From contig NZ_JAMXQV010000013.1 in assembly GCF_024703995.1 (NCBI RefSeq), forward strand, positions 232,002 to 296,001: 64,000 bases of DNA, given 5' to 3'. This document shows positions 1 to 13,012 of this stretch, piece after piece. The notes below the pieces were generated by a model. It saw only the letters and a list, made by a program, of their open reading frames with translations. It was not told the DNA's origin and did no database searches. This stretch comes from Amycolatopsis iheyensis (GTDB lineage Bacteria > Actinomycetota > Actinomycetes > Mycobacteriales > Pseudonocardiaceae). The position numbers were made by a program, and so were the translations under genes. Position 1 is the first letter of the stretch; each line of letters starts with the position of its first letter.

Positions 1-532
1 CCGCGTGCGCGACCACGTGAGCGAACGCCGCGACCGCGTCCGAAGCCGCCGCCGGGAACGGGTGCTCCGGCGCCAGCCGGTAGCCGATCGACACCACCCG
101 CACGCCGGCTTCCTCGGCGAGCAACCGGCACGCGCCCTCGTGTGTGTCCAGGCTGCCGAGCACGAACCCGCCGCCGTGGAAGTACACGATCGCCGGCCCC
201 GGCGCCGGGAGGCCGGCGGGTTGGTACAGCCGCAGCGGCAACCGGCCGCCGGGCCCCGGCCACGACGAGTCGCGCGTGCGCACCCCCGGGCTGATCCCGG
301 CGCCGGCGAGCGCGCCCGCCAGGTTCAGCTCCGTCCGGGCGCGCGCGAGCTCCCCGTTCTGGTGCGGCGCGTCGAACGGCGCGAACCGCGACACCCGCAT
401 CAGCACCTGGGCCGAAAGCACCGGCTGCCGCCCGTCGACCACCACCGGCCGGCCCGCGAGCACGCGCAACACCGGCGACGGCAACCGCAGCAGCCACCGC
501 AACCCGGTCATGATCGACCGGACGAGCAGCAC
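1..532 (-). CDS. alpha/beta hydrolase (lipase/esterase, HSL-like), C-terminus off window
   Basis: Reading the minus strand gives an esterase N-terminal half that runs off the left edge. The oxyanion-hole motif HGGGFVLGS is followed by the strand/turn YRLAPEHPFP, typical of the hormone-sensitive-lipase family (alpha/beta-hydrolase fold 3). The GDSAGG nucleophile elbow would lie outside the window. The likely substrate is a short-chain ester; nothing visible narrows it. The start is uncertain: GTG at 532 lies 8 nt after the stop of the PHP gene with a GGGAG tract almost touching it, and ATG at 511 is the alternative. It is probably co-transcribed with the PHP-domain gene. Confidence 0.8.
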   Translation of the reverse strand, partial: MLLVRSIMTGLRWLLRLPSPVLRVLAGRPVVVDGRQPVLSAQVLMRVSRFAPFDAPHQNGELARARTELNLAGALAGAGISPGVRTRDSSWPGPGGRLPLRLYQPAGLPAPGPAIVYFHGGGFVLGSLDTHEGACRLLAEEAGVRVVSIGYRLAPEHPFPAAASDAVAAFAHVVAHA

Positions 533-540
533 TCTCCCGT

Positions 541-2067
541 TCAGCACACGTCCACGAAAATCGGGTTCGCGTACATCCACAAGTCTTCGAACGGGTTCGC
601 CTGCCCGATTACGTCCGGAGTGGGCTCCGAAGTGCCGTTCGTCCCGCGTACCCGCAAGTAGAACGGCGAGCGCACGTTCCGGACGGTGTGCCGGAAGACC
701 ACCTGCCGCCCGGGCGCCCACCGCGGCTCGAACGACTCGGCGACCTTCGTGCCCGGCGCCGTCATCGTGTCGGGATCGGTCACCGGGCCGGTCACCGGGC
801 CCGCCACGACGTCCAACCGCGCCAGCCTCGGCACCGAACCACCGCCGTTGGGCCGCGAAGCCAGCCGCGCGGAAACCACCAGCGTGACGTCCGAACCGCG
901 GCGCACCCGCAGCCGACCACCCAAGGTCGCCGCCGCACCGCTGCCGTACGCGCCGACTTCGAGCGACTGGACCAGCCCGCCGTGCACGCCCCAGACCCGC
1001 CCGGCTCGCAGACCCTCGAGGACGCCTTCGAGGCTTCGCCGCTTCGCGCCGACGTACGTGCGGCTGAACTCGCCGGGGTAGAAGTCCGCGTACGGCGGAA
1101 CCAGCTGCGGGACGCCGCTGTCGACCGGGTCCGGGTACTTGCCGTGCGTGTCGTACCAGTCGTCGGCCACCGGGGGTCGCACCAGCGTGTCTCCGCGGTT
1201 GTAGTGCGAGTCGGAGTTGGTGGTGACCGACCACGGCTTGCCCTCGGCGAGCAGCGAGTCCCAGAGGCCGCCGACCTTCGCCGTCGCCCAGTCCCAGCCG
1301 CCGAACGTCCGGTACGCCTCGGCCGGGAAACCGGGCCAGGAGTTCGCGCCGGGGCCGTTCGCGTAGCCGCCCCGCGCGCCGCCGTTGCCGAGCGGCTTCG
1401 GGAAGCCGTCGGCCTGCGCGCCGGGCGCGCCCTCCATGCCGATGACGATGTCCGGCGCGGCGTCGCGGTAGGCCCGCAGCTCGTGCGGCGCGACGCGGCC
1501 GTTGCGCAGCGGGTGGTTGATCAGCACCACCGGCGCGTGGATCCGCCGGGCGCGTTCTTCGTCGGCGAGCCAGCGCAACGCCCGCAGCGCGAGGGCCTCG
1601 TTCGCCGGGCTCGACGCCTCGGAGTTCGTCAGCCGCCAGTCGAAGGTCCGCTCGAACTCACGCAGCTTCGCCGCCTGTTCCGAACCGGCCTGGAAGAACA
1701 CCGTCGCGTGCTCGGCGCCCGGGACGTTCCACTCCATGCCGTGCCACAGCAGCAGGTCCGGGTACTTCCGCCGGGCGGCGCGGAAGTCGGCCTCCGTCGG
1801 CTCGACGGACACCTTCTCGTGCTCGGCGTGGCCGTGGTCGGTGAAGACGATCCAGTCGGTGCCGTGTGCCCGCCCGCCGCGGGCGATCTGGTCGATCCGG
1901 TACATCGCGTCGTAGGAGTACTGGCTGTGCGTGTGGTGGTCGCCCACCAGCCACTGGTAGCGGCCGCACAACCGGCTCACGTCGATGTCGGAATCGGGGA
2001 TGGGGATGCCCGCGGCGGCGGCCGCGAGCCCGGCGCCCTTGAGGAACCGGCGTCTGTCGGTGGTCAC
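541..2067 (-). CDS. Tat-exported PHP-domain protein
   Basis: 508 residues. The N-terminus carries a twin-arginine signal (RRRFLKG followed by an Ala-rich hydrophobic stretch), so the protein is probably exported folded. Just after it, GDHHTHSQYS and later FTDHGHAEHE are metal-binding motifs of the PHP (polymerase and histidinol phosphatase) fold. A further His-rich segment (LINHPLRNG) and NSDSHYN near the middle fit a trinuclear metal site. The C-terminal third resembles a beta-sandwich extension. The family includes phosphoesterases; the substrate is unknown. Start GTG 2067 is preceded at 6 nt by TAGCGT, suggesting a leaderless transcript. A lipase-like gene follows 8 nt downstream. Confidence 0.8.
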   Translation of the reverse strand: MTTDRRRFLKGAGLAAAAAGIPIPDSDIDVSRLCGRYQWLVGDHHTHSQYSYDAMYRIDQIARGGRAHGTDWIVFTDHGHAEHEKVSVEPTEADFRAARRKYPDLLLWHGMEWNVPGAEHATVFFQAGSEQAAKLREFERTFDWRLTNSEASSPANEALALRALRWLADEERARRIHAPVVLINHPLRNGRVAPHELRAYRDAAPDIVIGMEGAPGAQADGFPKPLGNGGARGGYANGPGANSWPGFPAEAYRTFGGWDWATAKVGGLWDSLLAEGKPWSVTTNSDSHYNRGDTLVRPPVADDWYDTHGKYPDPVDSGVPQLVPPYADFYPGEFSRTYVGAKRRSLEGVLEGLRAGRVWGVHGGLVQSLEVGAYGSGAAATLGGRLRVRRGSDVTLVVSARLASRPNGGGSVPRLARLDVVAGPVTGPVTDPDTMTAPGTKVAESFEPRWAPGRQVVFRHTVRNVRSPFYLRVRGTNGTSEPTPDVIGQANPFEDLWMYANPIFVDVC

Positions 2068-2073
2068 GCGCGG

Positions 2074-2079
2074 ACGCTA
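2074..2079 (-). promoter_or_regulatory. -10 box of the PHP gene (leaderless)
   Basis: On the minus strand TAGCGT matches TANNNT and ends 6 nt before the GTG at 2067, the spacing expected when transcription begins at the start codon. No convincing -35 is visible. Confidence 0.45.
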
Positions 2080-2123
2080 AGCCGCTGGAGTGAACGGACG
2101 GTGTCCCGGCGGCCAACTGTGCT

Positions 2124-2564
2124 GTGATCTTCGACGTGGAGGAGAAACCGCTGGTCCGCGTGGTCGTGCCGGCCGTCGCGCTGGCGCTGGCCGCCGGCGT
2201 GGGGCTCGCGTTCGGGATCGCGGCCTTGCAGCGCCCACCGGACCTGCCGGTCGACACGAACCCGGCGCCCCTGGCCGGGCACACGCTGTGCGCGGCGGTC
2301 GTCGTGGTCTTCGCCTCCGACGCCGAAATGCGGGCCGGGGCGCAGGCCCTGCACGACGACCCGAAGGCGCGGCGGGTGTTCGTCGACCCGCCGTCGGTCT
2401 CGCTGCTCGCCGTCCCGGGCACCGACCTGAAGGCCTGGGCCCGGGAACTGCACGCCCGCTTCCGGACGGCCGAGCGCGTGACGGTCATCGACGCGGACGC
2501 GACGGCGGCGCAGCTGAACCTCACCGCGCCGCCGCCGAAGTGCCCTCGTGAGGGCGAGTACTAG
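2124..2564 (+). CDS. small membrane-anchored protein with FtsX-like extracellular domain
   Basis: Up to 146 residues: a short cytoplasmic tail, one N-terminal membrane segment (about residues 13-35, VVVPAVALALAAG), then an outward-facing domain with the pattern VVVFASDAEM...L..DPKARRVFVDP. This resembles the free-standing FtsX extracellular-domain proteins of Pseudonocardiaceae. In FtsX that domain couples FtsEX to cell-wall hydrolases; here the permease part is absent. GTG 2124 opens the frame, but GGAGGAG at 2138-2144 would better serve CTG 2151 or GTG 2160, so the true start may be internal. Its stop overlaps the stop of fadB in a shared CTAG (2561-2564). Confidence 0.6.
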   Translation: MIFDVEEKPLVRVVVPAVALALAAGVGLAFGIAALQRPPDLPVDTNPAPLAGHTLCAAVVVVFASDAEMRAGAQALHDDPKARRVFVDPPSVSLLAVPGTDLKAWARELHARFRTAERVTVIDADATAAQLNLTAPPPKCPREGEY

Positions 2565-4672
2565 CTCGCCGGGACCGAAGCGACGCCCGGGGCGAGGAAC
2601 GGCTTGCCGTTCACGCGCTCGGACACGCCGGAGCGGTCCAGGTACGGCGTGATGCCGCCGTTCCAGAACGGCCAGCCCGCGCCGAGGATCAGGCACAGGT
2701 CGATGTCCTGCGCCTCGGCGACCACGCCCTCGTCGAGCATGATCCGGATCTCCTCGGCGATGGCCGACAGCGCCCGGTCGCGCACCTGCTCCGAAGTGGA
2801 CGGCCGGTCGCCCTGCGTCCACAGCTCGACGACCTCGGGGTCGGCCGACTGGTTGCCCTGGGCGTCCCAGATCCAGACGCCCTTCTTGCCCGCCTTGACG
2901 AACTTCGCGAGGTTGTCCGACACGGTGAACCGGTCCGGGAACGCCTCGTGCAGCGTCTCGCCGACGTGCAGCGCGATGGCCGGGCCGACGAGCTGCATCA
3001 GCGTCAGCGGTGTCATCGGCAGGCCCAGCGGTTCCAGGGCCTGGTCCGCGACGTCGAACGGCGTGCCCTCGTCGACGGTGACCAGCACCTCGCCGAGGAA
3101 GCGCAGCAGCAGCCGGTTGACGACGAACGCGGACGCGTCCTTCACCAGCACGCTGGACTTCTTCAGCTGCTTGCCGACCGAGAACGCCGTCGCCAGCGAC
3201 GCGTCGTCGGTCCGCTCGCCGCGGACGATCTCCAGCAGCGGCAGCACGGCGACCGGGTTGAAGAAGTGGAAGCCGACCACGCGCTCGGGGTGCTGCAGCT
3301 TCGAGGCCATCGCGGTGATCGACAGCGACGAGGTGTTCGTCGCGAGGATCGCCTCGGGGGAGACGTGCTGCTCCAGCTCGGCGAACACCTGCTGCTTGAC
3401 ACCCAGCTCCTCGAACACGGCTTCGATGACGAAGTCGGCGTCGGAGAACGCGGCCTTGTCGAGCGAGCCGGAGACCAGCGCCTTGAGCCGGTTGGCGCCG
3501 TCCGGGGAGACGCGCTTCTTGGCCAGGAGCTTGTCGATCTCGTCGTGGACGTAGCCGACGCCCTTGTCGACGCGGGCCTGGTCGACGTCGGTCAGCACGA
3601 CCGGCACCTTGAGGCGGCGCACGAACAGCAGCGCGAGCTGGCTGGCCATCAGGCCGGCGCCGACGATGCCGACCTTGTTCACCTTGCGGGCCAGCGACTT
3701 GTCCGGCGCGCCGGCCGGGCGCTTGGCGCGCTTGTTGACCAGGTTGAACGAGTACAGCCCGGCACGCAGGACGTCGGACATGAGCAGCTCGGCGAGGCCG
3801 TCGGTCTCGGCCGCGTACCCGCGGTCCAGGTCGTTCTCGCGGGCCAGCTCCAGCAGCTCGACGGCCTTCGTGGCGCCCGGCGAGGCGCCGTGCGTGCGGC
3901 CGTCCACAATAGACTTGGCCCGGGCGATGGCGGCGTCCCACTCGGAGCCGCGGTTGATTTCCCGGCGCTCCGGGGTGATCTCGCCGTTCACCACGCGAGC
4001 CAGCCACAGCAGCGACTGCTCCAGGTAGTCCGCCGAGTCGAAGACCGCGTCGACGATGCCGAGTTCCGCGGTCTTCTTGACGTTGAGCATCTTGTTCTGC
4101 GCCAACGCGTTCTCGATGATCACGGTGACGGCGGCGTCCGGGCCGATGAGGTTCGGCAGCAGCTGCGTGCCGCCCCAGCCCGGGAACAGGCCGAGGAAGA
4201 CCTCGGGGAACGCGATCGCGGCGGTGTTCTCCGAGAGCGTCCGGTAGTGGCAGGACAGCGCCAGCTCGAGGCCGCCGCCCATGACCGCGCCGTTGATGAA
4301 CCCGAACGTCGGGATCTCGGTTTCGGTGAGGCGGCGGAACACGTCGTGCCCGGTCTGGGCGATCTCGCGCGCCAGCTTCGGGTCACTCACCGATTCCACA
4401 CCGGACAGATCCGCGCCGACGGCGAAGATGAACGGCTTGCCGGTGACGGCGATCGCGGCCGGCGCGGCCTCGAAGGCCTTGTCCAGCGCGGCGTTGAGGG
4501 ACACCAGACCCTGCGGGCCGAAGGTGTTCGGCCGGGTGTGGTCGTGGCCGTTGTCGAGCGTGATCAGCGCGACGGGCCTCTCGAGCCCGGGCACCTTCAC
4601 GAGCCGGGTCGTCGCGACCGTGACGACCTCGTCCGGGAACGCGCCCTTCGCCTCTTCTACGGTGAAAGTCAT
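2561..4672 (-). CDS. fadB: fatty-acid oxidation multifunctional protein (enoyl-CoA hydratase / 3-hydroxyacyl-CoA dehydrogenase)
   Basis: 703 residues. An N-terminal crotonase domain (about 20-220) carries the CoA/oxyanion segment GAVMGGGLELALSCH (about 128-142). From about 333 a Rossmann NAD site (VGIVGAGLM) opens the 3-hydroxyacyl-CoA dehydrogenase domain, with HFFNPVAVLPLLEIV as the catalytic His signature and two C-terminal helical domains. It catalyses hydration and dehydrogenation of beta-oxidation intermediates in the cytoplasm. The ATG at 4672 shares one base with the TAA of fadA, so the two are translationally coupled and form the usual FadAB pair. Confidence 0.95.
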   Translation of the reverse strand: MTFTVEEAKGAFPDEVVTVATTRLVKVPGLERPVALITLDNGHDHTRPNTFGPQGLVSLNAALDKAFEAAPAAIAVTGKPFIFAVGADLSGVESVSDPKLAREIAQTGHDVFRRLTETEIPTFGFINGAVMGGGLELALSCHYRTLSENTAAIAFPEVFLGLFPGWGGTQLLPNLIGPDAAVTVIIENALAQNKMLNVKKTAELGIVDAVFDSADYLEQSLLWLARVVNGEITPERREINRGSEWDAAIARAKSIVDGRTHGASPGATKAVELLELARENDLDRGYAAETDGLAELLMSDVLRAGLYSFNLVNKRAKRPAGAPDKSLARKVNKVGIVGAGLMASQLALLFVRRLKVPVVLTDVDQARVDKGVGYVHDEIDKLLAKKRVSPDGANRLKALVSGSLDKAAFSDADFVIEAVFEELGVKQQVFAELEQHVSPEAILATNTSSLSITAMASKLQHPERVVGFHFFNPVAVLPLLEIVRGERTDDASLATAFSVGKQLKKSSVLVKDASAFVVNRLLLRFLGEVLVTVDEGTPFDVADQALEPLGLPMTPLTLMQLVGPAIALHVGETLHEAFPDRFTVSDNLAKFVKAGKKGVWIWDAQGNQSADPEVVELWTQGDRPSTSEQVRDRALSAIAEEIRIMLDEGVVAEAQDIDLCLILGAGWPFWNGGITPYLDRSGVSERVNGKPFLAPGVASVPAS

Positions 4673-5904
4673 TACTTCGCCCCCTCGAAGGCCGGGTTCT
4701 CCCAGATCACGGTGCCGCCCATGCCGATGCCGATGCACATCGTGGTCATGCCGTACTGAACGTCGGGCCGCTCGGCGAACTGGCGGGCCAGCTGCGTCAT
4801 GAGCCGGACGCCGGACGAGGCCAGCGGGTGGCCGCACGCGATCGCGCCGCCCCACTGGTTGACGCGCGGGTCTTCGTCGTCGATGCCGAAGTGGTCGAGG
4901 AAGGCCAGCACCTGCACGGCGAAGGCCTCGTTGATCTCGAACAGGCCGATGTCGTCGATCGACAGGCCGGTGCGCTTGAACAGCTTCTCGGTGGCCGGGA
5001 CCGGGCCGATGCCCATGACCTCCGGCTCGACGCCGGCGAAGGAGTAGCCGACCAGCCGCATGGCGACCGGCAGGCCCAGCTCGCGGGCGGTCTCCTCGTC
5101 GGCGAGGATCGAGGCGGTCGCGCCGTCGTTCAGGCCGGCCGCGTTGCCCGCGGTGATCCGGCCGTGCGGGCGGAACGGCGTCTTGAGGTTCGCGAGGGTT
5201 TCCAGCGTGGTGCCCGGACGCGGCGGCTCGTCCTCGGTGGCCAGGCCCCAGCCCAGTTCCTTCGAGCGGGTGGCGACGGGGACCAGCTCGGGGCCGATCT
5301 TGCCGGTCTTGACCGCCTCGGCGTAACGCTCCTGGCTGCGCGCGGCGTAGGCGTCGGTGCGCTGCTTGGTGATCGCCGGGAAGCGGTCGTGCAGGTTCTC
5401 GGCGGTCTGGCCCATGACCAGCGCGGTCGGGTCGACGAGCTTGTCGGCGATGATCCGCGGGTTCGGATCGACACCCTCGCCCATCGGGTGGCGGCCCATG
5501 TGCTCGACGCCACCGGCGATGGCGATGTCGTAGGCGCCGAAGCCGATGCCGGACGCGGCGGTGGTGACGGCGGTCATCGCGCCGGCGCACATGCGGTCGA
5601 TGGCGAAGCCGGGCACCGACTTCGGCAGGCCGGCGAGCAGCGCGGCGGTGCGGCCGATGGTCAGGCCCTGGTCGCCGATCTGGGTGGTGGCGGCGATGGC
5701 CACCTCGTCGACGCGCTCGGGCGGCAGTTCGGGGTGCCGCCGCAGCAGCTCACGGATGGCGTTGACGACGAGGTCGTCGGCGCGGGTCCCGGCGTAGATG
5801 CCCTTGTCGCCGGCCTTGCCGAAGGGGGTGCGTACCCCCTCGACGAAGGCGACGTTTCGCACGCCCCGCGCGTTCGGCGCGAGCGGCGTTGCTGGTGCGG
5901 CCAC
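4672..5904 (-). CDS. fadA: acetyl-CoA acyltransferase (3-ketoacyl-CoA thiolase)
   Basis: About 410 residues from GTG 5904, chosen because GGAG lies 5 nt upstream; GTG 5940 is an alternative that adds 12 residues. Thiolase hallmarks are the acyl-accepting Cys in DRMCAGAM (about residue 106), NEAFAVQ, and the C-terminal CGHP loop (IACGHPLASSG) with the catalytic Cys and His. It performs the last thiolytic step of beta-oxidation and works with the FadB encoded next. Confidence 0.94.
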   Translation of the reverse strand: MAAPATPLAPNARGVRNVAFVEGVRTPFGKAGDKGIYAGTRADDLVVNAIRELLRRHPELPPERVDEVAIAATTQIGDQGLTIGRTAALLAGLPKSVPGFAIDRMCAGAMTAVTTAASGIGFGAYDIAIAGGVEHMGRHPMGEGVDPNPRIIADKLVDPTALVMGQTAENLHDRFPAITKQRTDAYAARSQERYAEAVKTGKIGPELVPVATRSKELGWGLATEDEPPRPGTTLETLANLKTPFRPHGRITAGNAAGLNDGATASILADEETARELGLPVAMRLVGYSFAGVEPEVMGIGPVPATEKLFKRTGLSIDDIGLFEINEAFAVQVLAFLDHFGIDDEDPRVNQWGGAIACGHPLASSGVRLMTQLARQFAERPDVQYGMTTMCIGIGMGGTVIWENPAFEGAK

Positions 5905-5991
5905 GAATGCTCCATGGAAGTAGACGTCTGTTAGCCGCACGATAGCCCTTGTTACCCACGGGTAACCAGTGGAGTGGCCCGGTCGAGTGGG

Positions 5992-6612
5992 CTACGGCAC
6001 ACTCTTGGGCGTCAGGGTCTGCCCCTTCACGAGCCACGCGACACCGAACGCCCACACCGCGGCCGCCTCCAGCCACAGCGCCGGGTGCCACTCCGGCACC
6101 AGCCGCAGCCAGCTCGTCAGCGCGATCAGCACCAGCGCGGCCAGGATCACCGCGCCGCAGACCCGGTAGATGACCCCGACGCCCGGCGGCTGCTCGCCGT
6201 CGTGGGGGAACAGGCGCAGGCAGAAGTAGGCGAGGGACAGGAAGAACACCGCCGCGAACGCCAGGTGCAGCACGCCCGAGGTCCGGTCCCACGCACTCAC
6301 GTCGTGGTCCGGCGTCGTCGGGAAGAGCGCGAGCCCGATCGCGCCCAGACCGGCCAGCGTGCTCACGATGTTGTCGACGTAGTCGTGGCCGTAGTACGCG
6401 AGCAGGAACACCCCGGCCGCGCACATCGCGCCGACGAAGACGTTGCGGAGATCGGTGTAGTAGTACGCGCTGAGCGAGCCGGCGAGGTCGCCGCCGTCGA
6501 CCAGCTGCTTGCCGAAGATCAGCACGAACGGCAAGGCCAGCCCGATCAGCCCGATGGCGCGCCGGAGGAACAGGTACGAATGCACGAGTGGGGTCTGGGT
6601 CGCCGTCGTCAT
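5992..6612 (-). CDS. multi-pass membrane protein (DUF998-like)
   Basis: 206 residues with about six hydrophobic segments: RRAIGLIGLALPFVLIF, a stretch after the acidic YYYTDLRN motif, SGVLHLAFAAVFFLSL, and two near the C-terminus. The arrangement with a tyrosine-rich loop resembles DUF998/frag1-type integral membrane proteins. No catalytic motif is obvious. The start ATG has GGAGG about 5 nt upstream. It appears to be a single-gene unit. Confidence 0.7.
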   Translation of the reverse strand: MTTATQTPLVHSYLFLRRAIGLIGLALPFVLIFGKQLVDGGDLAGSLSAYYYTDLRNVFVGAMCAAGVFLLAYYGHDYVDNIVSTLAGLGAIGLALFPTTPDHDVSAWDRTSGVLHLAFAAVFFLSLAYFCLRLFPHDGEQPPGVGVIYRVCGAVILAALVLIALTSWLRLVPEWHPALWLEAAAVWAFGVAWLVKGQTLTPKSVP

Positions 6613-6671
6613 GGCTGCCTCCGGGGTCTCACCAGGGTCATCGGCGGTTTGGTGCCCCGGGAGGAGCGTTG

Positions 6672-7868
6672 TTACCCGACGGTCGCCCAGATCCTCAGCT
6701 GATCGTTACGGAGTTCCGCGAAGGCGCCGTCGTGGTGGGCGATCGGCGCGAAGCCTTCGAGGAGCCCGGCCCGGGCGCCTTCGGCGGGGTCCCAGACCTC
6801 GAGCCCGGCTTCGGCGGCGACGTACAGCAGACCGCCGTGGGCCCACATGCGGCCCTTCGGCCCGGCGAACTGCCCGATCAGCCGGCCGGACGCCGCCGCG
6901 CGCAGCTCGACGCCGTCGAGCGGCGGTCGTTCGGTGCCGAGGCCTTGCAGCGCAATGGTTTCCTCGTCCAGCCAGGCCATCGGCTCGTCCCAGACGTCCC
7001 CGCGATCGGCCAGCTGAGGCAGGTTCCGGTCGCCCGCGAGCCACGCGGCGCAGTCGATGACGAGCGGGATCCCGACCGGGTGCCAGGCCCAGCCGTCGAC
7101 GAGCAGCGACCGGCCGGACGGGCTCGGCAGCAGTGCGCCGAAGAAGTAGCCGGAATCGTCCGCGTGCTCGGTGAGCAGGCGCCCGGTGGCCGCGTCGAAG
7201 ACGTCGAGCCGGTCGCACGCGGTGGCTGCGGCGAACCTGCCCCCGTCGAGGAACGCGAACGGGTAGCGCGTCCATTCGTTGTCGTCCCAGTCCCGGTCGA
7301 GGTCGAGCACGGTGACCCACTCGGTCAGGTCCACGACGGTTCCGTACTGCCCGTAGTCCGAGACGACCGCCGCGAACCGGCCGTCGGCCGAGGCGTGCAG
7401 CGCGGGACCGCGGGGCCGGTCCGGGCGGTCGAACCGTTCGACGTCGCGTTCCTCGGCCGGCTCGACCGGCCCGAGGAGCCACTGGTCTTCGTCGTCTATC
7501 CGGACGAAGCCCGCCTGGGTGAGCGCGAGCCAGCCCCCGGGCACGGGGACGAGGCACCGGTCGTTCAGCGGGGTCACGGGGCAGGGCCGGGTCGTCCAGG
7601 TGCCGGGCAGCTCCCGGTCCCGCAGGAGGACTTCGGTTGTGCCACGCCGGCCGAGGTGCGCCAGCTCCTCGGCCCGGTCGAAGCAGCCGACGCACGCGTC
7701 GAGCAGCTCGGGCTCCTTCGTATCGGCACACTCCTGGCACAGCAGGTCGAACCGGGCCCCGCGGCCGGTGAACACGCGGAAGCAGGCCGGTCCGTTGTCG
7801 GTGGTGAGGTGGGCGCAGACGCGCGCCCCGGCGGCCGGGGCGAGATGGCCGCACGGAGAAACGTTCAC
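6672..7868 (-). CDS. hypothetical protein with Cys-rich N-terminus and beta-propeller-like body
   Basis: About 398 residues. The first 80 contain CGH, CAH, CFR, CQEC and CVGC, which look like a zinc-binding segment. The rest is a series of Trp/Asp-containing beta repeats (WAHGGLLYVAA, FDAATGRLL, SADGRFAAVVSDYG), like a seven-bladed propeller. I do not recognise a named family. GTG 7868 is preferred over GTG 7889 because GATACT sits 6 nt before it, as in other leaderless genes of this window. The function is unknown; a scaffold or sensor role is only a guess. Confidence 0.55.
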   Translation of the reverse strand: MNVSPCGHLAPAAGARVCAHLTTDNGPACFRVFTGRGARFDLLCQECADTKEPELLDACVGCFDRAEELAHLGRRGTTEVLLRDRELPGTWTTRPCPVTPLNDRCLVPVPGGWLALTQAGFVRIDDEDQWLLGPVEPAEERDVERFDRPDRPRGPALHASADGRFAAVVSDYGQYGTVVDLTEWVTVLDLDRDWDDNEWTRYPFAFLDGGRFAAATACDRLDVFDAATGRLLTEHADDSGYFFGALLPSPSGRSLLVDGWAWHPVGIPLVIDCAAWLAGDRNLPQLADRGDVWDEPMAWLDEETIALQGLGTERPPLDGVELRAAASGRLIGQFAGPKGRMWAHGGLLYVAAEAGLEVWDPAEGARAGLLEGFAPIAHHDGAFAELRNDQLRIWATVG

Positions 7869-7898
7869 CTGCCCAGTATCCGGGCCCACGCACCCGAT

Positions 7899-9484
7899 TT
7901 ATCCCAAGTGCGCCAGCCAGCCGCCCTTCGCCGAAATGTCTTCCGCGCCTTCGATCGCCGCCGGTTCGCACAGGAAGCCGGACACCCAGCGGTCGGCCAG
8001 CTGCACCTTGCCGATCACCAGCGGCGCCGGCACCCGGGCCACGAACTCGCCGAAGCCGCGGACCGGCAGCTCCCACACCTCCGCGGCGATCGCGACACCG
8101 CCGGCCGCGACCCGCACCAGCCCTGGTTTCGGCGGCACGGTGTCCAGCGCGTACAACCGGTAGTACGTCGACGTCGAAACCGAAGCGACGAACCGCCCGC
8201 CGCGCGAGGTCAGCTCGTGGTTCAGCGGTTGCCCGCGCAGGTGCGCGCCGACGACGACCAGCTGGACCCGCTCGCCGCACAGCCCGGCCAGTGCGGCCAG
8301 CTTCAGGTCGTCGTGCGGGGCACCGACCAGCATGACGCCGAACGGGCGGCCGGCCACCGTGCCCGCCGGGACCGCCAGCGCCGGCAGCCCGAAGAGGTTG
8401 GTGGAGTTGGTGAACCGGCCCAGCCGCGCGTTGACCGCCACCGGGTCGGCGGCGACCTCGGCCAGGGTGGGGTGCTCGGTCGTCGTCGGGACCAGCAGCG
8501 CGTCGACGCCGGACAGGACGGCCAACGCCTCGGCTCGCAGCTTGGCCAGCGTCCGTTGATCCGCGAACAGCCGGTGGGCGGGGATGTCGCGGGCGCCGGT
8601 GATGATGCCGTGCACCACCGGGTCGACCTCGTCGGGATGCGCTTCCAGGAACTCGCCGACCGCGGTGTACCGCTCGGCGACGAACGCCCCGCCGTACAAC
8701 AGGTGCGCCGCCTCCAGGAAAGCCGATATGTCTACAGTGGTCACTTCGGCGCCGGCCGCCGCGTAGGCCGCGACGGTGGATTCGAACGCCTCGGCCCAGC
8801 CCGGCGCCAACGGGCCCGGCTCGGTCGGCACGCCGAGGCGAAACCGTCCCGTGTGGACTTGCGCCGGCTCGGTCAGGCAGGTCAACGCGAACGACGCCTC
8901 TTCCACCGTCCGCGCGAACAACGACACGCAGTCGATGCTCGCGCAAGCCGGGACGACCCCCTCGGTCGGCAGCAGCCCGGGCGTCGGCTTGAGGCCGACG
9001 ATCCCGTTGTAGGCCGCCGGCACCCGCCCGGACCCCGCGGTGTCGGTGCCCAGCGCCAGGTCCACGATCCCCAGCGCGACCGCCACCGCCGAGCCCGAGC
9101 TGGACCCGCCCGAGACGTACGCCGGGTCGACGGCGTTGCGCACCGCGCCGTACGGGCTGCGCGTCCCGACCAGACCGGTCGCGAACTGGTCCAGGTTCGT
9201 CGTGCCGAGCACCAGCGCCCCGGCCGCCCGAAGCCGCGCGACGACCGGCGCGTCCGCCTCGGGCTGGTACGCGTAGGCCGGACAGCCCGCCGTCGTCGGC
9301 AGGCCCGCGACGTCGATGTTGCCCTTGACCGCCACCACCTTTCCGTAGAGCGGCAGCCCGTGCTCCCGGAGTGCGGCGGCTTCGGCGAGCACCTCGGCTT
9401 CCGGCCGGAGGCCGATCCAGATCTCCGGCCGGTCCACCTGCTCGATCCGCCGGTACGCGGCCCGGACGCGCTCTTCGATCGCGG

Positions 9485-9488
<4 letters not shown>
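7899..9488 (-). CDS. atzF: allophanate hydrolase
   Basis: 529 residues. The N-terminal two-thirds is an amidase-signature domain with the Ser-cisSer-Lys triad visible as VAVKGNID, GGSSSGSA and GTDTAGSGRVP. A C-terminal domain of about 120 residues follows, as in AtzF/DUR1 hydrolases. It converts allophanate to ammonia and CO2. The ATG overlaps the stop of the upstream carboxylase (ATGA, 9485-9488), so it is the last gene of a coupled four-gene operon. Confidence 0.92.

Positions 9489-13008
<3,520 letters not shown>

Positions 13009-13012
<4 letters not shown>

Noticed and set aside
4673..5590. N-terminal extension of fadB into the thiolase gene
   Set aside because: The extension is an out-of-frame reading of fadA; the crotonase domain begins properly at ATG 4672.
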